A stretch of 64,000 bases of DNA from Epiperipatus broadwayi (lineage: Eukaryota; Onychophora; Udeonychophora; Euonychophora; Peripatidae), in NCBI GenBank assembly GCA_028023455.1, contig JAQFVV010012477.1, forward strand, positions 2,229,501 through 2,293,500, read 5' to 3'. Positions 1-11,660 of this stretch are shown one piece after another. The translations under genes and the position numbers were made by a program. Positions within the stretch are counted from its first letter, which is position 1. Each line of letters starts with the position of its first letter. The notes beneath the pieces are model-generated. The model searched no databases and was not told the origin of the DNA. It saw only the letters and a program-made list of their open reading frames with translations.

Positions 1-85
1 CTTGACAACAGTTGTTGATTGTTATTGATATTGAGATTGTCTAAGGGTTGACTGGTTTTTAATGATATATAACCAAAATTATCCA
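1..85 (+). repeat. Partial copy of a dispersed repeat (family Z)
   Basis: The first 80 bases resemble the right arm of the hairpin element at 29.87-29.96 kb: both share CTTGACAACAGTT, TTGTTGAT, ATTGTCTAA and TTTTAATGATATAT in the same order. The copy is cut by the window edge, so its full length and any inverted partner cannot be seen. Confidence 0.6.
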
Positions 86-844
86 AAATTCATTGACAAT
101 AATACTCAAACTACTGATTTATTTAGTAAATAAAATATTTTCAGCCCAAAGCAGAAACTCATTTATTTAGGAAGGAATGAAATTCCTCCTTGTATTTATA
201 TCATTTTCTTATAAAATTTGTTTATCTGAAGGACTTTGGAAAGAAAATAATATTTTTTAATCAACCATATTACTTTGAAAGCCACTTTTAAAACTGATTT
301 ATACTATTTAAATTGACATTTGTAAAAAATTTCAATTTACACATTATTAATTCAAGGAGTGAAATATGTAAATATAAGATATGTCCAATAACAATATTAT
401 CAATTTAAAAAATAGCTTTAAAAATATTATGACAAATTATTAACAATCATGCTTTCATTCAAATTGCTTTAGAGAAACCTTTATATAATTAAATGGTGTA
501 AAAAGTGAGGATATGTTAATTTCTCTAAAAAGGTTTTGCCTTGTGCTTTGAATTGAGAGTACTTCATTTACTTAATAATTACCCAGTAGTTTGAATATTA
601 TTCTCAATGCACTACATATTATTTTCCCTGGAAATATCATATATATATATATATAATTGACTTTCATCAGAAATTACAGCTATACATTAAACAGCCTGTA
701 TAGATAAGTAATTTCTGTTTTATTTTGTTTTTTCTATATATTTTCTTTAGTTAATTTCTTTTGAATAGATACATTTTCTTTACACTCACATATTTATATA
801 TATATATTACATTCAGCTATTCTTTAGATCTAAATAATACATAT
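86..844. other. AT-rich stretch, no gene seen
   Basis: Very AT-rich sequence with short TA runs near 640 and 800. No open frame with coding character was found. Confidence 0.6.
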
Positions 845-1044
845 ATATATAAAATACATATTTTGCGGGTTCATCCGTGTTAAAAACTTTTAATATTAAT
901 ATACTGACGTTTCAACTTGGTCACACAAGCCATCCACAGAGTTATAACTCTGTGGATGGCTTGTGTGACCAAGTCGAAATATCAGTATATTAATATTAAA
1001 AGTTTTTAACATGGATGAACCCACAAAATATGTATTTTATATAT
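845..1044. repeat. Near-perfect 200-bp palindrome
   Basis: The sequence reads almost the same on both strands around a centre between 944 and 945, where AGAGTTATAACTCT is a perfect palindrome. The arms run outward through the CCATCCACAG/CTGTGGATGG and TCATCCGTG/CATGGATGA blocks to AT runs at both ends, with only a few mismatches and no loop. Transcribed, it would fold into a hairpin of about 100 bp. It is probably a foldback mobile element or part of one; no ORF is present and the family is not identified. Confidence 0.9.
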
Positions 1045-1049
1045 TTAAC

Positions 1050-2160
1050 CCGTGCAAATCTTCGTTTTAACATATATATATATATATATCAGTTGAATGT
1101 GAAATAATTTATAATATAGATCATGTGATTCATTTTAATTTTCTTTGAGACTATAAACTATTAAAGATTTGGTCATGCTTTCTACAAATATTTGATTACT
1201 CATAATTTTTTTTAAAATTATTTTTAATCTTAAATTATTCTCAGTTAAGATTTCGCTTCAAGATATATCCTTATAATTTAATTTAATTTTTATAATCTAA
1301 TCTTATACTTCTCCCACCATCCTACATAATTCTTTTACAATAAACATTAAGGAGTTATATGTATTAAGTGGAAAGATTACAGAGAAGATAAAGAACTGTA
1401 ACTAACTGACATAATTAATTAATCATATTTGTAATAGAGTAGACAAGTTAAGACTTAAGAAACAAATACTATTATTAGTGGAAGAAAAATAGTTTATAGA
1501 TTAGTTCCCTGAAGATTGGAAAGATTGAATCACTTATATTCTCTTCTGTACTTTAATTACGATATATTCTTAATAGCAAACAACATGAAGTTATTAGAAT
1601 GAATTATAATTCAATGCTTGCTTGTGATATAAAATCCTTACTATTATCACGTAAAATTTTCAAATGCCATAATTTTGTTTGATAAAAACAAATCACAGGT
1701 GTTAGTCCCAGTATAAAATCTTAAATATTCTTCCACTGTACTAAACCTCAATAGCATCACCTTATTCAACCATAGCAATCCAAATTTAATCTAGTTTTTC
1801 TAATCTTTAATCTTATTTCTACACGTAACTTCACAAAACACATTTTATTTTACCAATTCATATCATATGGGATTGTCTTACATTATTTACAGTTTGGGGG
1901 ATTCAATTTAGGGTTTCACCTGTTCATCTATGCTTTTTTCTAGCAATATCCTCAAAACAGGTTTATTTCAATCTTAGGTTTTTTTTATTGATATTAATTT
2001 CTTAATATAATAGTAATTGTAATTTCTTAATGGAATAATAGATGTTTTATTGAAGTCAAGAAAGTGTGTAAAATTGTTAACTATACTAAGAAAAACATTT
2101 CTTCTAATTTTTCTTTTTCAAGATCTCAACAGTAAAATATGCATTTTATTTTGGCATTTA
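1050..2160. other. AT-rich stretch, no gene seen
   Basis: Contains a (TA)n run near 1071-1089. No supported coding sequence or element was found. Confidence 0.6.
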
Positions 2161-2161
2161 A

Positions 2162-2429
<268 letters not shown>

Positions 2430-2649
2430 TCCTGCAGCAAATCTCTGCTGAGGTAATAAGCAATCTTTAAGCTCTCCGATGTAAGTATTTATATTTTTCT
2501 ATTGTTTCAACTTGTTATTCACAAAACAAATGGAATACAGAACAAATCAAATCAAATAATAGGTTAAGAGTATTTTTTAAATATCAGTGTGTATTCATAT
2601 CTTTTTTTTTTTTTTTAAAAAAAACTGACTTGAGTCAGAATAATAAATC

Positions 2650-4241
2650 ATGGCTACTGCCCAGTCAAGCGTGAGCGAGTTAAGCACCAATACAAAATTA
2701 ACAACATCATTAGTTTCAACATTGCCTATTTCGTATGCAAAAATACTTAAAAGCAACAGCAATATTACAGCACCAACTCAAATACTGCATTTCTGAAGAA
2801 CAAATACAAATGATATAAAAAATCTAGATCTACATACTCAAGAGGAACGTCAACCCCCACCTGCAATCTGGACAAAAAAAAACGCTTGAAAATGTGACAA
2901 ACCGTTTCAATGATATGGTGCCTCGTATGCTGTTTGAAACTTTTCGCAGGTTTTTTTCACCAAAATCGCTAGTACTCGCAGTAACAGATAATCAATGCTC
3001 ATTATATCATTTCCCAAAAGCTATATTATATGAAGCAATTATGCAAAATGCATTATGGGAAACAATCTCTTGTATCACAGACCATCCAAATTTGCGAGAT
3101 ATAACCATTGATTTTTATACTCAGCAGCAATAAGAACGTTTTCAATTCACTATTTTAGCACTCAATAATTACACACTCATAATTATAGACGAAAACCAGA
3201 AAAATATTATTACTGGAGTGCTAAAAAATACTTATCTTAAATACAACTTACAAGATTTTCAAAAAATAATAAACCCATTTGGAAAAGTAATTGCCCTACA
3301 GCCAATTTATTTAAAAGACACACCTATACCGATATGTAGTAATCGTTTTGAATTTAAAATAAAACTTCATAAAAACGTAGATGCTGCCACGATCCCAAAA
3401 CAAATTACTGATCAAGAAGCAACACTCTCTCTTCACATAAGAGGTTTAAAGCCACTTTGTTTTGGCTGTGGACAGAGAGGCCACCTAGCAACTCAATGCG
3501 ATAACACAAAAGGCAATCACTATGAACAAACCAAAATCCTCTCCCCAGAACAACCCACTGATGAAGAAAAAAAACATTTCTAATAACACTACATCCATTG
3601 ACAACCCAATAATAGAAACCGGAAAAAAACAGGTTCAAACACCCACAAACAAAAATGATAATGGAGAAGAATTGCCAATCCCAAAGACTAACCAAAAAAA
3701 TAATAACACAAAAACTAACATAGACACCCAAGGTTCAAATGAAACACAAAATGAAGTAATTACATCACAGGATCAGCATCTCAATAAAACAAAGGTGTAC
3801 CAACTAAAAATGAACAAACAGAAAATAAACACACACAGCTATATAATAAAAATATAAATCAAGATAATATAAGTACACCATTAATCAAACAAACCACAAT
3901 AATAAACAAAATTGCATCAAACATAATGGATGCAATAGAACCCCCTCTTCCACCCATTCAAGAGAATACACCAGAGGGAAAAAGAAAGCCAGGTAGACCA
4001 CCTAAGAACCATGAATTCAAAAAGGCAAAAAAAAACAGACCAAAAGCACAACTCATCAGACATATACAACTTAGAAAATGATGAAATAGAAATGGATTTA
4101 AGCCAACAACAAATGGACAACTGTTTAGTTTCATCACAAATTGCCTGTATAGAGTCTGAACCAATATTAAATGAAAGAAAAACTGATAATAAATCCTACC
4201 AAGTTTTAAATATGCATCAGCATCCATCTACTGCAATATAA
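2650..4241 (+). pseudogene. LINE ORF1 (gag-like, CCHC zinc knuckle), frameshifted
   Basis: The likely start at 2650 gives MATAQSSVSELST and a SYAKILK motif, and then hits a stop near 2793. Readable frames resume at 2894-3133, 3218-3583, 3522-3857 and 4011-4241. The 3218-3583 piece carries CFGCGQRGHLATQC, a CCHC knuckle of the nucleic-acid-binding type, followed by the polar, Lys/Asn/Gln-rich tail usual for the C-terminus of LINE ORF1. ORF1 proteins bind element RNA in the ribonucleoprotein that carries out retrotransposition. At least four frame changes show that it no longer makes a full protein. The knuckle and the ORF2 that follows make the assignment firm, although the N-terminal half is not a recognised domain. 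Confidence 0.85.
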
Positions 4242-4300
4242 ACAAAAATTTAGAATTAAAAAAAAAAAATCAATACTCTTTTATAAAATTATCTTGAAAC

Positions 4301-7300
4301 ATGAAGATAAAAATTGGATCACTTAACATTAGAGGCTTAAATGCCATCAAAAAACTTTTTGAACTCAAAATTGGTTACATACAACACAACCACACATACT
4401 AGTGCTATTGGAAACAAAAATATACAGTGGCTCTCAAATTGATCCTTCAAAATATTTAGTCAGCCAAGGGTTTTGTGCATGCTCAAGGCAATCATCATCA
4501 CCATCAGGTGGCACAGGCATAATAATATGCCACAACTGCCCTTTTGATTCTTATAAAATTATATATATTGACTCTAATCTCATCATAATAACACTCCATC
4601 ATAAAAATATCACACTTAACCTAGTATTTGTCTATATACCACCAGGCCCTGTCATTATTTCCAGAATAATAGCAACAATAAATTCAATGCCTACAGCAAC
4701 ACCAAATCCCATAATACTCCTGGGAGATTTCAACATGACCTACCAAACTTTTGTCACCAAATGGATCCATCAAATAACAATCCCACTTATGAGTGCTGAA
4801 GGTTTTCTCCCATCAAACTCAATATCTTTTAATTACAACAGATATAAGTCACCTATTGATTTGTGTTTCTACTCACCAATGTTACATCATTATTTAAATC
4901 TTAAACTCTGTCCATCTATAAGCTCAGATCATGCTGCTCAGTTCATCACCCTCGACCTAACAAAAATACAGAATACAACAATAGCCCTTCAAAAGACTAT
5001 GTGAATACTCCTTCTAGCACAAACAACTGAATTCCTATATTCAGAAACATATATAATGCTCCAAAAACTTCAAAATATATCACTCGATCCAGTACAAAAG
5101 TATATAGCATTCACCAATATACTTTCTTTCAACATCAATCATATTACTTGCAATTCAACACCCCTCACCAAATTATTAGCTTTGGTAGATGAACTACATA
5201 AAAGAATAACCATTTCCAGACCAACTACAGATAATCAAACACAAATTAAAAAGCTTACAGAAATGTACAACAATACATGCAACACACTAAAGCAATATGT
5301 AGCAATAAAAAAGAAAAAATATATACCTTACACAACAACACACTTGGACCAGAGCATATATATGGTGGGCACCAGGATACCCATCCACAGTCAGAGTGCC
5401 TATGGCACTTGAAATAGTTGGCTCTATAACAGCTGGACATAACATGATAAACCCAATATATCAACACTTTAAAAAAAAACTGCAAAAACAAAGAGTGTTC
5501 ATACCAAATGACATATTTGGAGACCCTGAAACAGACACACCAATAAAAACAACTGACATTGTATTTCAACTTGCAACAATAACAAAAAAATGTCACCCAG
5601 GACCACAAGGAATTCCCAAATTTGTGTTCAAACATCTTAGTCACTTCACAGCCAAATACCTGTGCGATCTAGCCAATTACATATCCCAAAAAATTTGCAA
5701 CATACAAAGTCTATATCCAATTGAAATGGTTCCATTTAACAAAAAACCAACAGCAATATCATCTTTATCTAATCTACGACCAATTTCAATGGAACCTTTA
5801 GCAATAAAAATTCTTGAAAGAGTAATAAAGGAGAAAATAGAACAACACATACTCCCTGTGTTATCATCAGCACAATATGCCAAAAAAGGATCATCCATTG
5901 AACCAGGGTGCCTTAATGTACAAAACAATAATCGAAGTAGTAAAAAAAAGAAAGAAATATGCACCAATTATAGTTCAACTAGACATTGAGGTAGCATTTG
6001 ACTCAGTGCCTATAGCCAAATTATTAGATGTGCTAAAAAAAAACAATACCTCCATCCCTACTATATATAATAGCCAATCTGCTACTCAGCCATGAAATTC
6101 ACATCACATTGAATGGAAAAAATTCACCAGCCTTCAGACAGAGTCAATCCATCCCACAAGGATCTCCCCTAAGTGCCTTGCTCTTTACAATATATATAAA
6201 TCCTCTATTAATAGAGATACAGAAAAAAATAAAAGGCATTCAAATCCCAAACACTGCTTTAAATATATCATGCATAGCCTATATGGATGATGTAACCATT
6301 TTCCTCCCCTCTAAAAAGAACCTCCCCATATTACAAGAGATAATCAAGAATTATATCTCAAATTTTTATTTAAAAATTAACACAAATAAAACTGTTGCAT
6401 GGTCAATATACACAGGCAAGCACTGTACAGGGATGTTTAATGGTAAACCATCTGCTTTTCTTGGTTTCCTATTCTACCTTGGAACCAATGGAATGAGGCA
6501 AAAATTCAAAATAAATTAAAAAAAGATGCTGAAAAAATCACAGCCTCACTTGAAAAGTCATACCTGTCAATATACGCAAAGGTAGCACTATTTAATCAAC
6601 TTATAATTACAAAAACAACCTACTACACCCCTATAATAAAATTTGCAAAAACATTCATATCTAAAATCTCATCAATCTGTAACAAACTAATATGGAAGAG
6701 AAAGCCAGTGTCAATCTCTTTAAAAAATCTGAGCAGACCACCATATAGCAATGGACTTGGACTCCATACAATCAATGATTTTTACACAAAGAAATCAGTA
6801 AATCTAATAACAGCAACCATAAAAGATTTCCAGACCTGGAGTGTGTAATTAGTATAATACCCACAGACAGACTACCCCCTTCGTATGGATATCTATCCAC
6901 ACTGATTGAAGAACTCAAGCCAATATACAACAAAATATCATTCAATAATGACGACAAGTATACATACTGGGACATTTATAATATACTATACCCAAACCAG
7001 ACACCTAATTTACATCCATCAGTTCTTGGGATAGACAACAGGCAACTACTGCAACAAATCAGAAAATGGTCATTAGAACCAAAATTATTTGATTTTCTAC
7101 TTAAGCTTAATCTAAATGCTCTACCCACAACACATTTCCTTAGATTTCGTAGATTCTATACAAATATAGACCCCATGTGTGAGCTATGTCATAGAGAAGA
7201 AGAGACACAAGATCATTTTCTTCATTCCTGCAGTGCCCTAGAAACAATACATCACACAATGTTTACCACATACAGAAAGGCCATCATTTCAATTGATGAA

Positions 7301-7531
7301 ATAATAAATAAATTTAAAAAAGGCAACATCCCTACTATTCGTGCAGCAACATATAGCCTTTATGCCTACTGGTATACCAGATGCACATTTGCACTTGCTA
7401 ATAACCCTCAACGCCACCCAGCAATATTTTCAATAAAACTAGAACTGTTCAGAAAAAGAGACAGCATCCTAACTCAACCAGATGTGTTTGCAGCCACATG
7501 GTCACACTTGAAACAAAGATCCAGTCTATAA
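4301..7531 (+). pseudogene. LINE ORF2 (endonuclease + reverse transcriptase), frameshifted
   Basis: Starts at ATG 4301 (MKIKIGSLNIRGLN, the first endonuclease motif) and shifts frame near 4400 (LLETK). The endonuclease continues through GGTGIII, VFVYIPPG, LLGDFNMTY (GDFN at 4722-4733), SPIDLCFYS and SSDHAAQF to about 5000. Reverse transcriptase motifs follow in changing frames: GPQGIPKFVFKHL, LRPISMEPLAIKILERVI, QLDIEVAFDSVP, SIPQGSPLSALLF (PQGSP at 6154-6168) and the catalytic YMDD at 6280-6291. The C-terminus has CELCH...HFLHSC at 7178-7231, the Cys/His motif found after the RT in many LINEs. The protein would nick the target and copy element RNA at the nick. At least five frame breaks are visible, so it is dead. 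Confidence 0.93.
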
Positions 7532-7775
7532 AATATAAAGTCCAATATGATAGATGATGACATTTTTCAACATCAGCATTTTTTCCAACTTTAAAGAGAT
7601 GCAAGCATAAACTGAACTAAATAGAGGACCAAATTTAAAAACAAGAAAAAAAGTATGCAGAAATGATAAAGACTTATATACTGAAAGTTGTAATTTGTTT
7701 TGCATTTGTAAAAATCAATATAGTACTAGATGTGATTCTGTAACTTTTTAGATTCAATAAAGTTTTGCTTTGAAA

Positions 7776-7777
<2 letters not shown>

Positions 7778-7820
<43 letters not shown>

Positions 7821-7843
7821 AATAATAATAATAATAATAAATA
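7778..7843 (+). repeat. Trinucleotide 3' tail of the LINE, (CAT)n then (AAT)n
   Basis: About 13 CAT units run directly into about 7 AAT units just after the AATAAA-containing 3' end of the LINE. Tails of this sort replace poly(A) in several LINE clades. The apparent poly-Met ORF on the minus strand is only this repeat. Confidence 0.9.
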
Positions 7844-8137
7844 AATATACATAGCATATATATACCAATGCTTTAATGAGTAGCTTGGCTTAGTTTTCTT
7901 AGCTAGCTTTTGACTATTATGAGTCATAGATACAATAATAGTGTAATGGGGGAATAAATGTGAATATGTATTGTTTATGCTAATTTACATGATATTTACA
8001 TTTAGCATTATTTAGAGTGAATGGACTATTTCTTAAACAATGGAACAAAGTATTTTCTTGTTAATGGTGTATTTGTATTTAGAGATGTTCCATTACAGTT
8101 TAGACAAAGCTAATATTTCTACATTACAATAACTATA

Positions 8138-8705
8138 GCAATATGAAATGGCACTGAGAGTAGTGGGTCATGTGAAAGTCTGAGTTCGAACCCCGCTTAT
8201 ATTACATATATAAATACAGGTATTAATTTATATAAATAGTGTGTAAAAGGTCTGCCCATCCTTCACATATGTATGTATAAATGGATTATTCTCCTATAAA
8301 TAAGGGGTCAGAATGACTAATATGTCAACATGGGTAGGATGACAACCTTGGCCCTAACAAGGGCTTTGAATGTTCCATCATCAGATTTTCAATGAAATGG
8401 AAGGCTAAAGAGTTGTTAGTTGGAATAGTTTGAAGCCTGTCCATTAAAGTATAAAGATTGGCTATCTTAATATAAAGCTGAGTACTGATTATATATATGT
8501 GTGAGGATAGTAATCTAGACCAACTGATGATTGCTGGTTTAACATGAAATATGTATATTGGTGATTATTTATCTTTTCAACATGTGTGTGATCAGGTGGG
8601 TTAGCAATATGAGATGGCATTGAGAGTGGTGGGTCGTGTGAACGTCTGAGTTCGAACCCCGCATATATTACATATATAAATGCAGGTTTAAGCCTGTACA
8701 ATGTA
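8138..8705 (+). repeat. tRNA-like repeat S1, tandem pair
   Basis: Two copies of a head containing GAGATGGCATTGAGAGT..., GGGTC and then TCTGAGTTCGAACCCCG lie at about 8138-8210 and 8590-8665, in the same orientation. They are separated by a body of about 340 bp with CAACATGGGTAGGATGACAA and CTATCTTAATATAAA. GAGTTCGAACCCC looks like a Pol III B-box/T-loop, so a tRNA-derived origin is likely; no clean A-box or cloverleaf could be drawn. The same body and head recur on the minus strand at 59.2-59.96 kb, and heads alone recur near 40.45 and 53.47 kb. The unit is about 420-470 bp. Confidence 0.75.
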
Positions 8706-10666
8706 TTAATAACTATAATAATATACTCACTACTATATTTAAATATGATAGTATATACTGTGATGACTTGTGAATTTATTATATTTTTTGTACTATCAAA
8801 TAATAATAGTAACAAGTCAGAAGTCACATGACTTATATATAGCTTGCACGCTCTTAACTTTACTATCAAATAACAAAGATAAAGGCAGACCAATTAGTAA
8901 ACAATTAGCCTTATAAAAAGATGAAAAGACTAATTTAATATCCAGCACTTACCAAAAAAGAAAAAGAAAATTAGTCACAAACATAATAAAGTTATTGACA
9001 ATTATATAAATCACTATTGTTATCATATAGATTCAGATGTGCAGATATACATTTAAAAAAATAATATTTAAATTAAAATTAAGATTACTCAGGGAGGGAG
9101 GATAGATAGTTTTCTTAAATTAGTTTAAATTTATAATAAGATTTTAGAAAGAACTATATACAGGATTTAAAAGATTAAATCTTTAAGTTATATCATTTTG
9201 CAGTACAGATTCTTTAACTTTTAGTATAAATTAAAATGAAAATTTTCTTTAAATTTGACTCCCTGCCTTTATGATGTATTATCTTCAATTGTTAAATATT
9301 ATTTAATGGTTTCTTGAAATGTCCTTGAATTATTTTAACATTGTCTATTTTTTTTATCTTTGTTACACATTGTAATCCTCCTTAAATCAACTTTTTTAAA
9401 AAAGAAAAAGAACAACTTGAAAAAATATCCTCCTTAAGTCTTTTGACACACTCTTACAATTTAAATAAGGAATTAATTTTATTATTACAAATAATCTTTC
9501 TTTATATAAATATTATAGTAGTCAGACAAGATATGACTAAATAATTTAAATGTATATTAATTGATTAAGGCGCCACCTGTTGTTAAACATTAGAAAATAG
9601 ACTACCACACAAATACATATATACATATTTTCTTTGATAAAGATGACAATGACCACCACACAGCAATCTGGGTGGATCATGAAGAATATAAGCTACACCT
9701 GATGAATGGACTTGGAATAAAAAAAATGCAGACCCTACAATATTACAAATAAAGATGTTAACACACGGTTTAACCCAATAACAAAACTATAGTTCATTAC
9801 AAAATATAATTGCCAGTCAAAATATAACTTTCTTTTTTTTTAATAAAACCATATCTCCAATCACTTATAAATTATTGTGTTAGTTCACATGCACAGAGGA
9901 AACAATAATTATTTAGAAAGTGCCTAAGATGTCATGAATAATTTTAAACATTACTCTTCGATTACACTTTACAATATTAGTACAATTTTATGATCAAGTA
10001 CAAATACCATGCTATGAACCTTCATTATAACTCAAATACAAGTCTACATATAACTGATCTTATAAAAACAAGATATATATTTGACTCGTAAATTTTGTAG
10101 CATAGAAAATTTTTTTTATATGAAATAATTATAACCAGTACATCTTTTCTACAATAACAACTTTAGGGAGTCACCATTTTATATCTGAATCCCATTTTAA
10201 TAAACTACAACTTAACTACACAGATGGACTTTTTTAGACCAATCCCTAATTCAAAAGAATCAAATCTTGAATGAATCCCTTACAGATATAGAAATATTTA
10301 ACTATATAACATCGAACAAACAACTGCATATATATTATAAGCTAACATAAACAAAATCTAATCCACAGCATTCAAATAAAAATAACTAAATAATATAATA
10401 ATAAACTCAATCTCAGTTTTATAATACTTAATCAAACTTTACTTATAAATATTACCTCAATATTTGCATGAATTTACTTTTTTTTTTAGCATGGATACTT
10501 TATATTTCAAATTAATATTACACCTCCCATTATTTTTTTAACTAAAACAATTTGAAAAAAAAATACTTCTATAACATGTATATCAAAAAGTTGTTTTAAA
10601 AATATTAACACATCATATATATATATATTGTGACAGGACTGTTACATGGCACACAATAGCATAGTG

Positions 10667-10671
<5 letters not shown>
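8706..10671. other. AT-rich stretch, no gene seen
   Basis: No supported gene or element. A slightly less AT-rich patch near 9560-9720 has no convincing frame. Confidence 0.5.
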
Positions 10672-10736
<65 letters not shown>

Positions 10737-10819
10737 TAATATATAACAAACTAACCAAAGGAAATACATATAAAAACAAAAAAATAAAGACTTATAAATC
10801 CAATAAATAATATAATATT

Positions 10820-10863
<44 letters not shown>
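10672..10863. repeat. (TA)n and (GA)n microsatellites
   Basis: An uninterrupted TA run spans about 10672-10730, preceded by a small GCACACA/TGTGTGC palindrome at 10640-10671. A further TA run followed by (GA)n lies at about 10820-10862. Confidence 0.95.
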
Positions 10864-11339
10864 CTTGAAAGAACAAGTAGAAATAAAGAAAGACAAAATT
10901 TTTTGTAAGTATTTTTAATATTTCATGGAATAAAATAACAACTATTAAAGAGTTAAATAATTCTAAATTTAAAATAGAATTTTATTATAAATTAAACATT
11001 TAAAAAGGGTCTAAATAATATTTTTATTGAATTCTGATTTTGAATTTAAAAACAAACATGATTTATTTTTGAAACTTTTAAATTAATGCTTGTAACAATT
11101 GTCGATTTAAATAAAAACATGTAGATTACACCTTTAGTAAAATTTCAAAGTTGCTTTTGAAAGGATTAGTGATCTTTTTGAAAAGGTAAGAAAAACACTT
11201 TTTAATTAAATGTGTTTTAATCACCCCTCCAAGAACTCTTACAAAAACAGTTGATTAAAAAGATTATTTTAGTTTGGTTAGTAGTTTTTGAAAAGAGAGT
11301 TGGCTAAATAGTTTTTGTTAATAATATTTTGAAAAACAG

Positions 11340-11660
11340 TTGGCTAGCAGAATTGGTTCAGAGTTATACAGATAGCTGCCATGGATCAGAGATGGCTGAA
11401 GTTAAGACAGATGGAGGCAGTTGCTGCTGATTCATTACATGGAAGTTTAGATACACAGAAGGCAAACCCAATTCTCTGTCTCTATAGCCTTAAGTGTGGA
11501 TAAGACAGTTTGCTGACCTGAGGTCTATATGGAACCAAGAAATAAACTAACCATAGCTGAATTATATTTTCTGATGCTGACAATTTCCTGGACTATGCCT
11601 GATCCAATTATGACATTTACCCATCAGCTTGCCAAATAATTGTTATATGTCTAGTTGTTT
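11340..11660 (+). other. Less AT-rich island with a 40-codon frame, unidentified
   Basis: This patch stands out from its very AT-rich surroundings. A frame from ATG 11381 reads MDQRWLKLRQMEAVAADS and ends after about 40 codons at a TAA near 11503. No family is recognised and no splice sites are convincing. It may be part of an old transposable element or an untranslated exon. Confidence 0.3.

Larger units (their letters stand above)
2650..7843 (+). mobile_element. Nearly full-length, inactivated non-LTR retrotransposon (LINE)
   Basis: Plus-strand LINE of about 5.2 kb with two ORFs in the usual order: a gag-like ORF1 with a CCHC knuckle, then ORF2 with an apurinic-type endonuclease, reverse transcriptase and a C-terminal Cys/His motif. 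No RNase H was recognised. A polyadenylation-type AATAAA lies at about 7757, and the element ends in a (CAT)n-(AAT)n tail. Several frameshifts and stops make it inactive. The endonuclease type and CCHC ORF1 suggest the broad L1/Tx1-like group, but the clade is not settled. Target-site duplications were not found. A related older copy lies at 61.4-64 kb. Confidence 0.93.
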
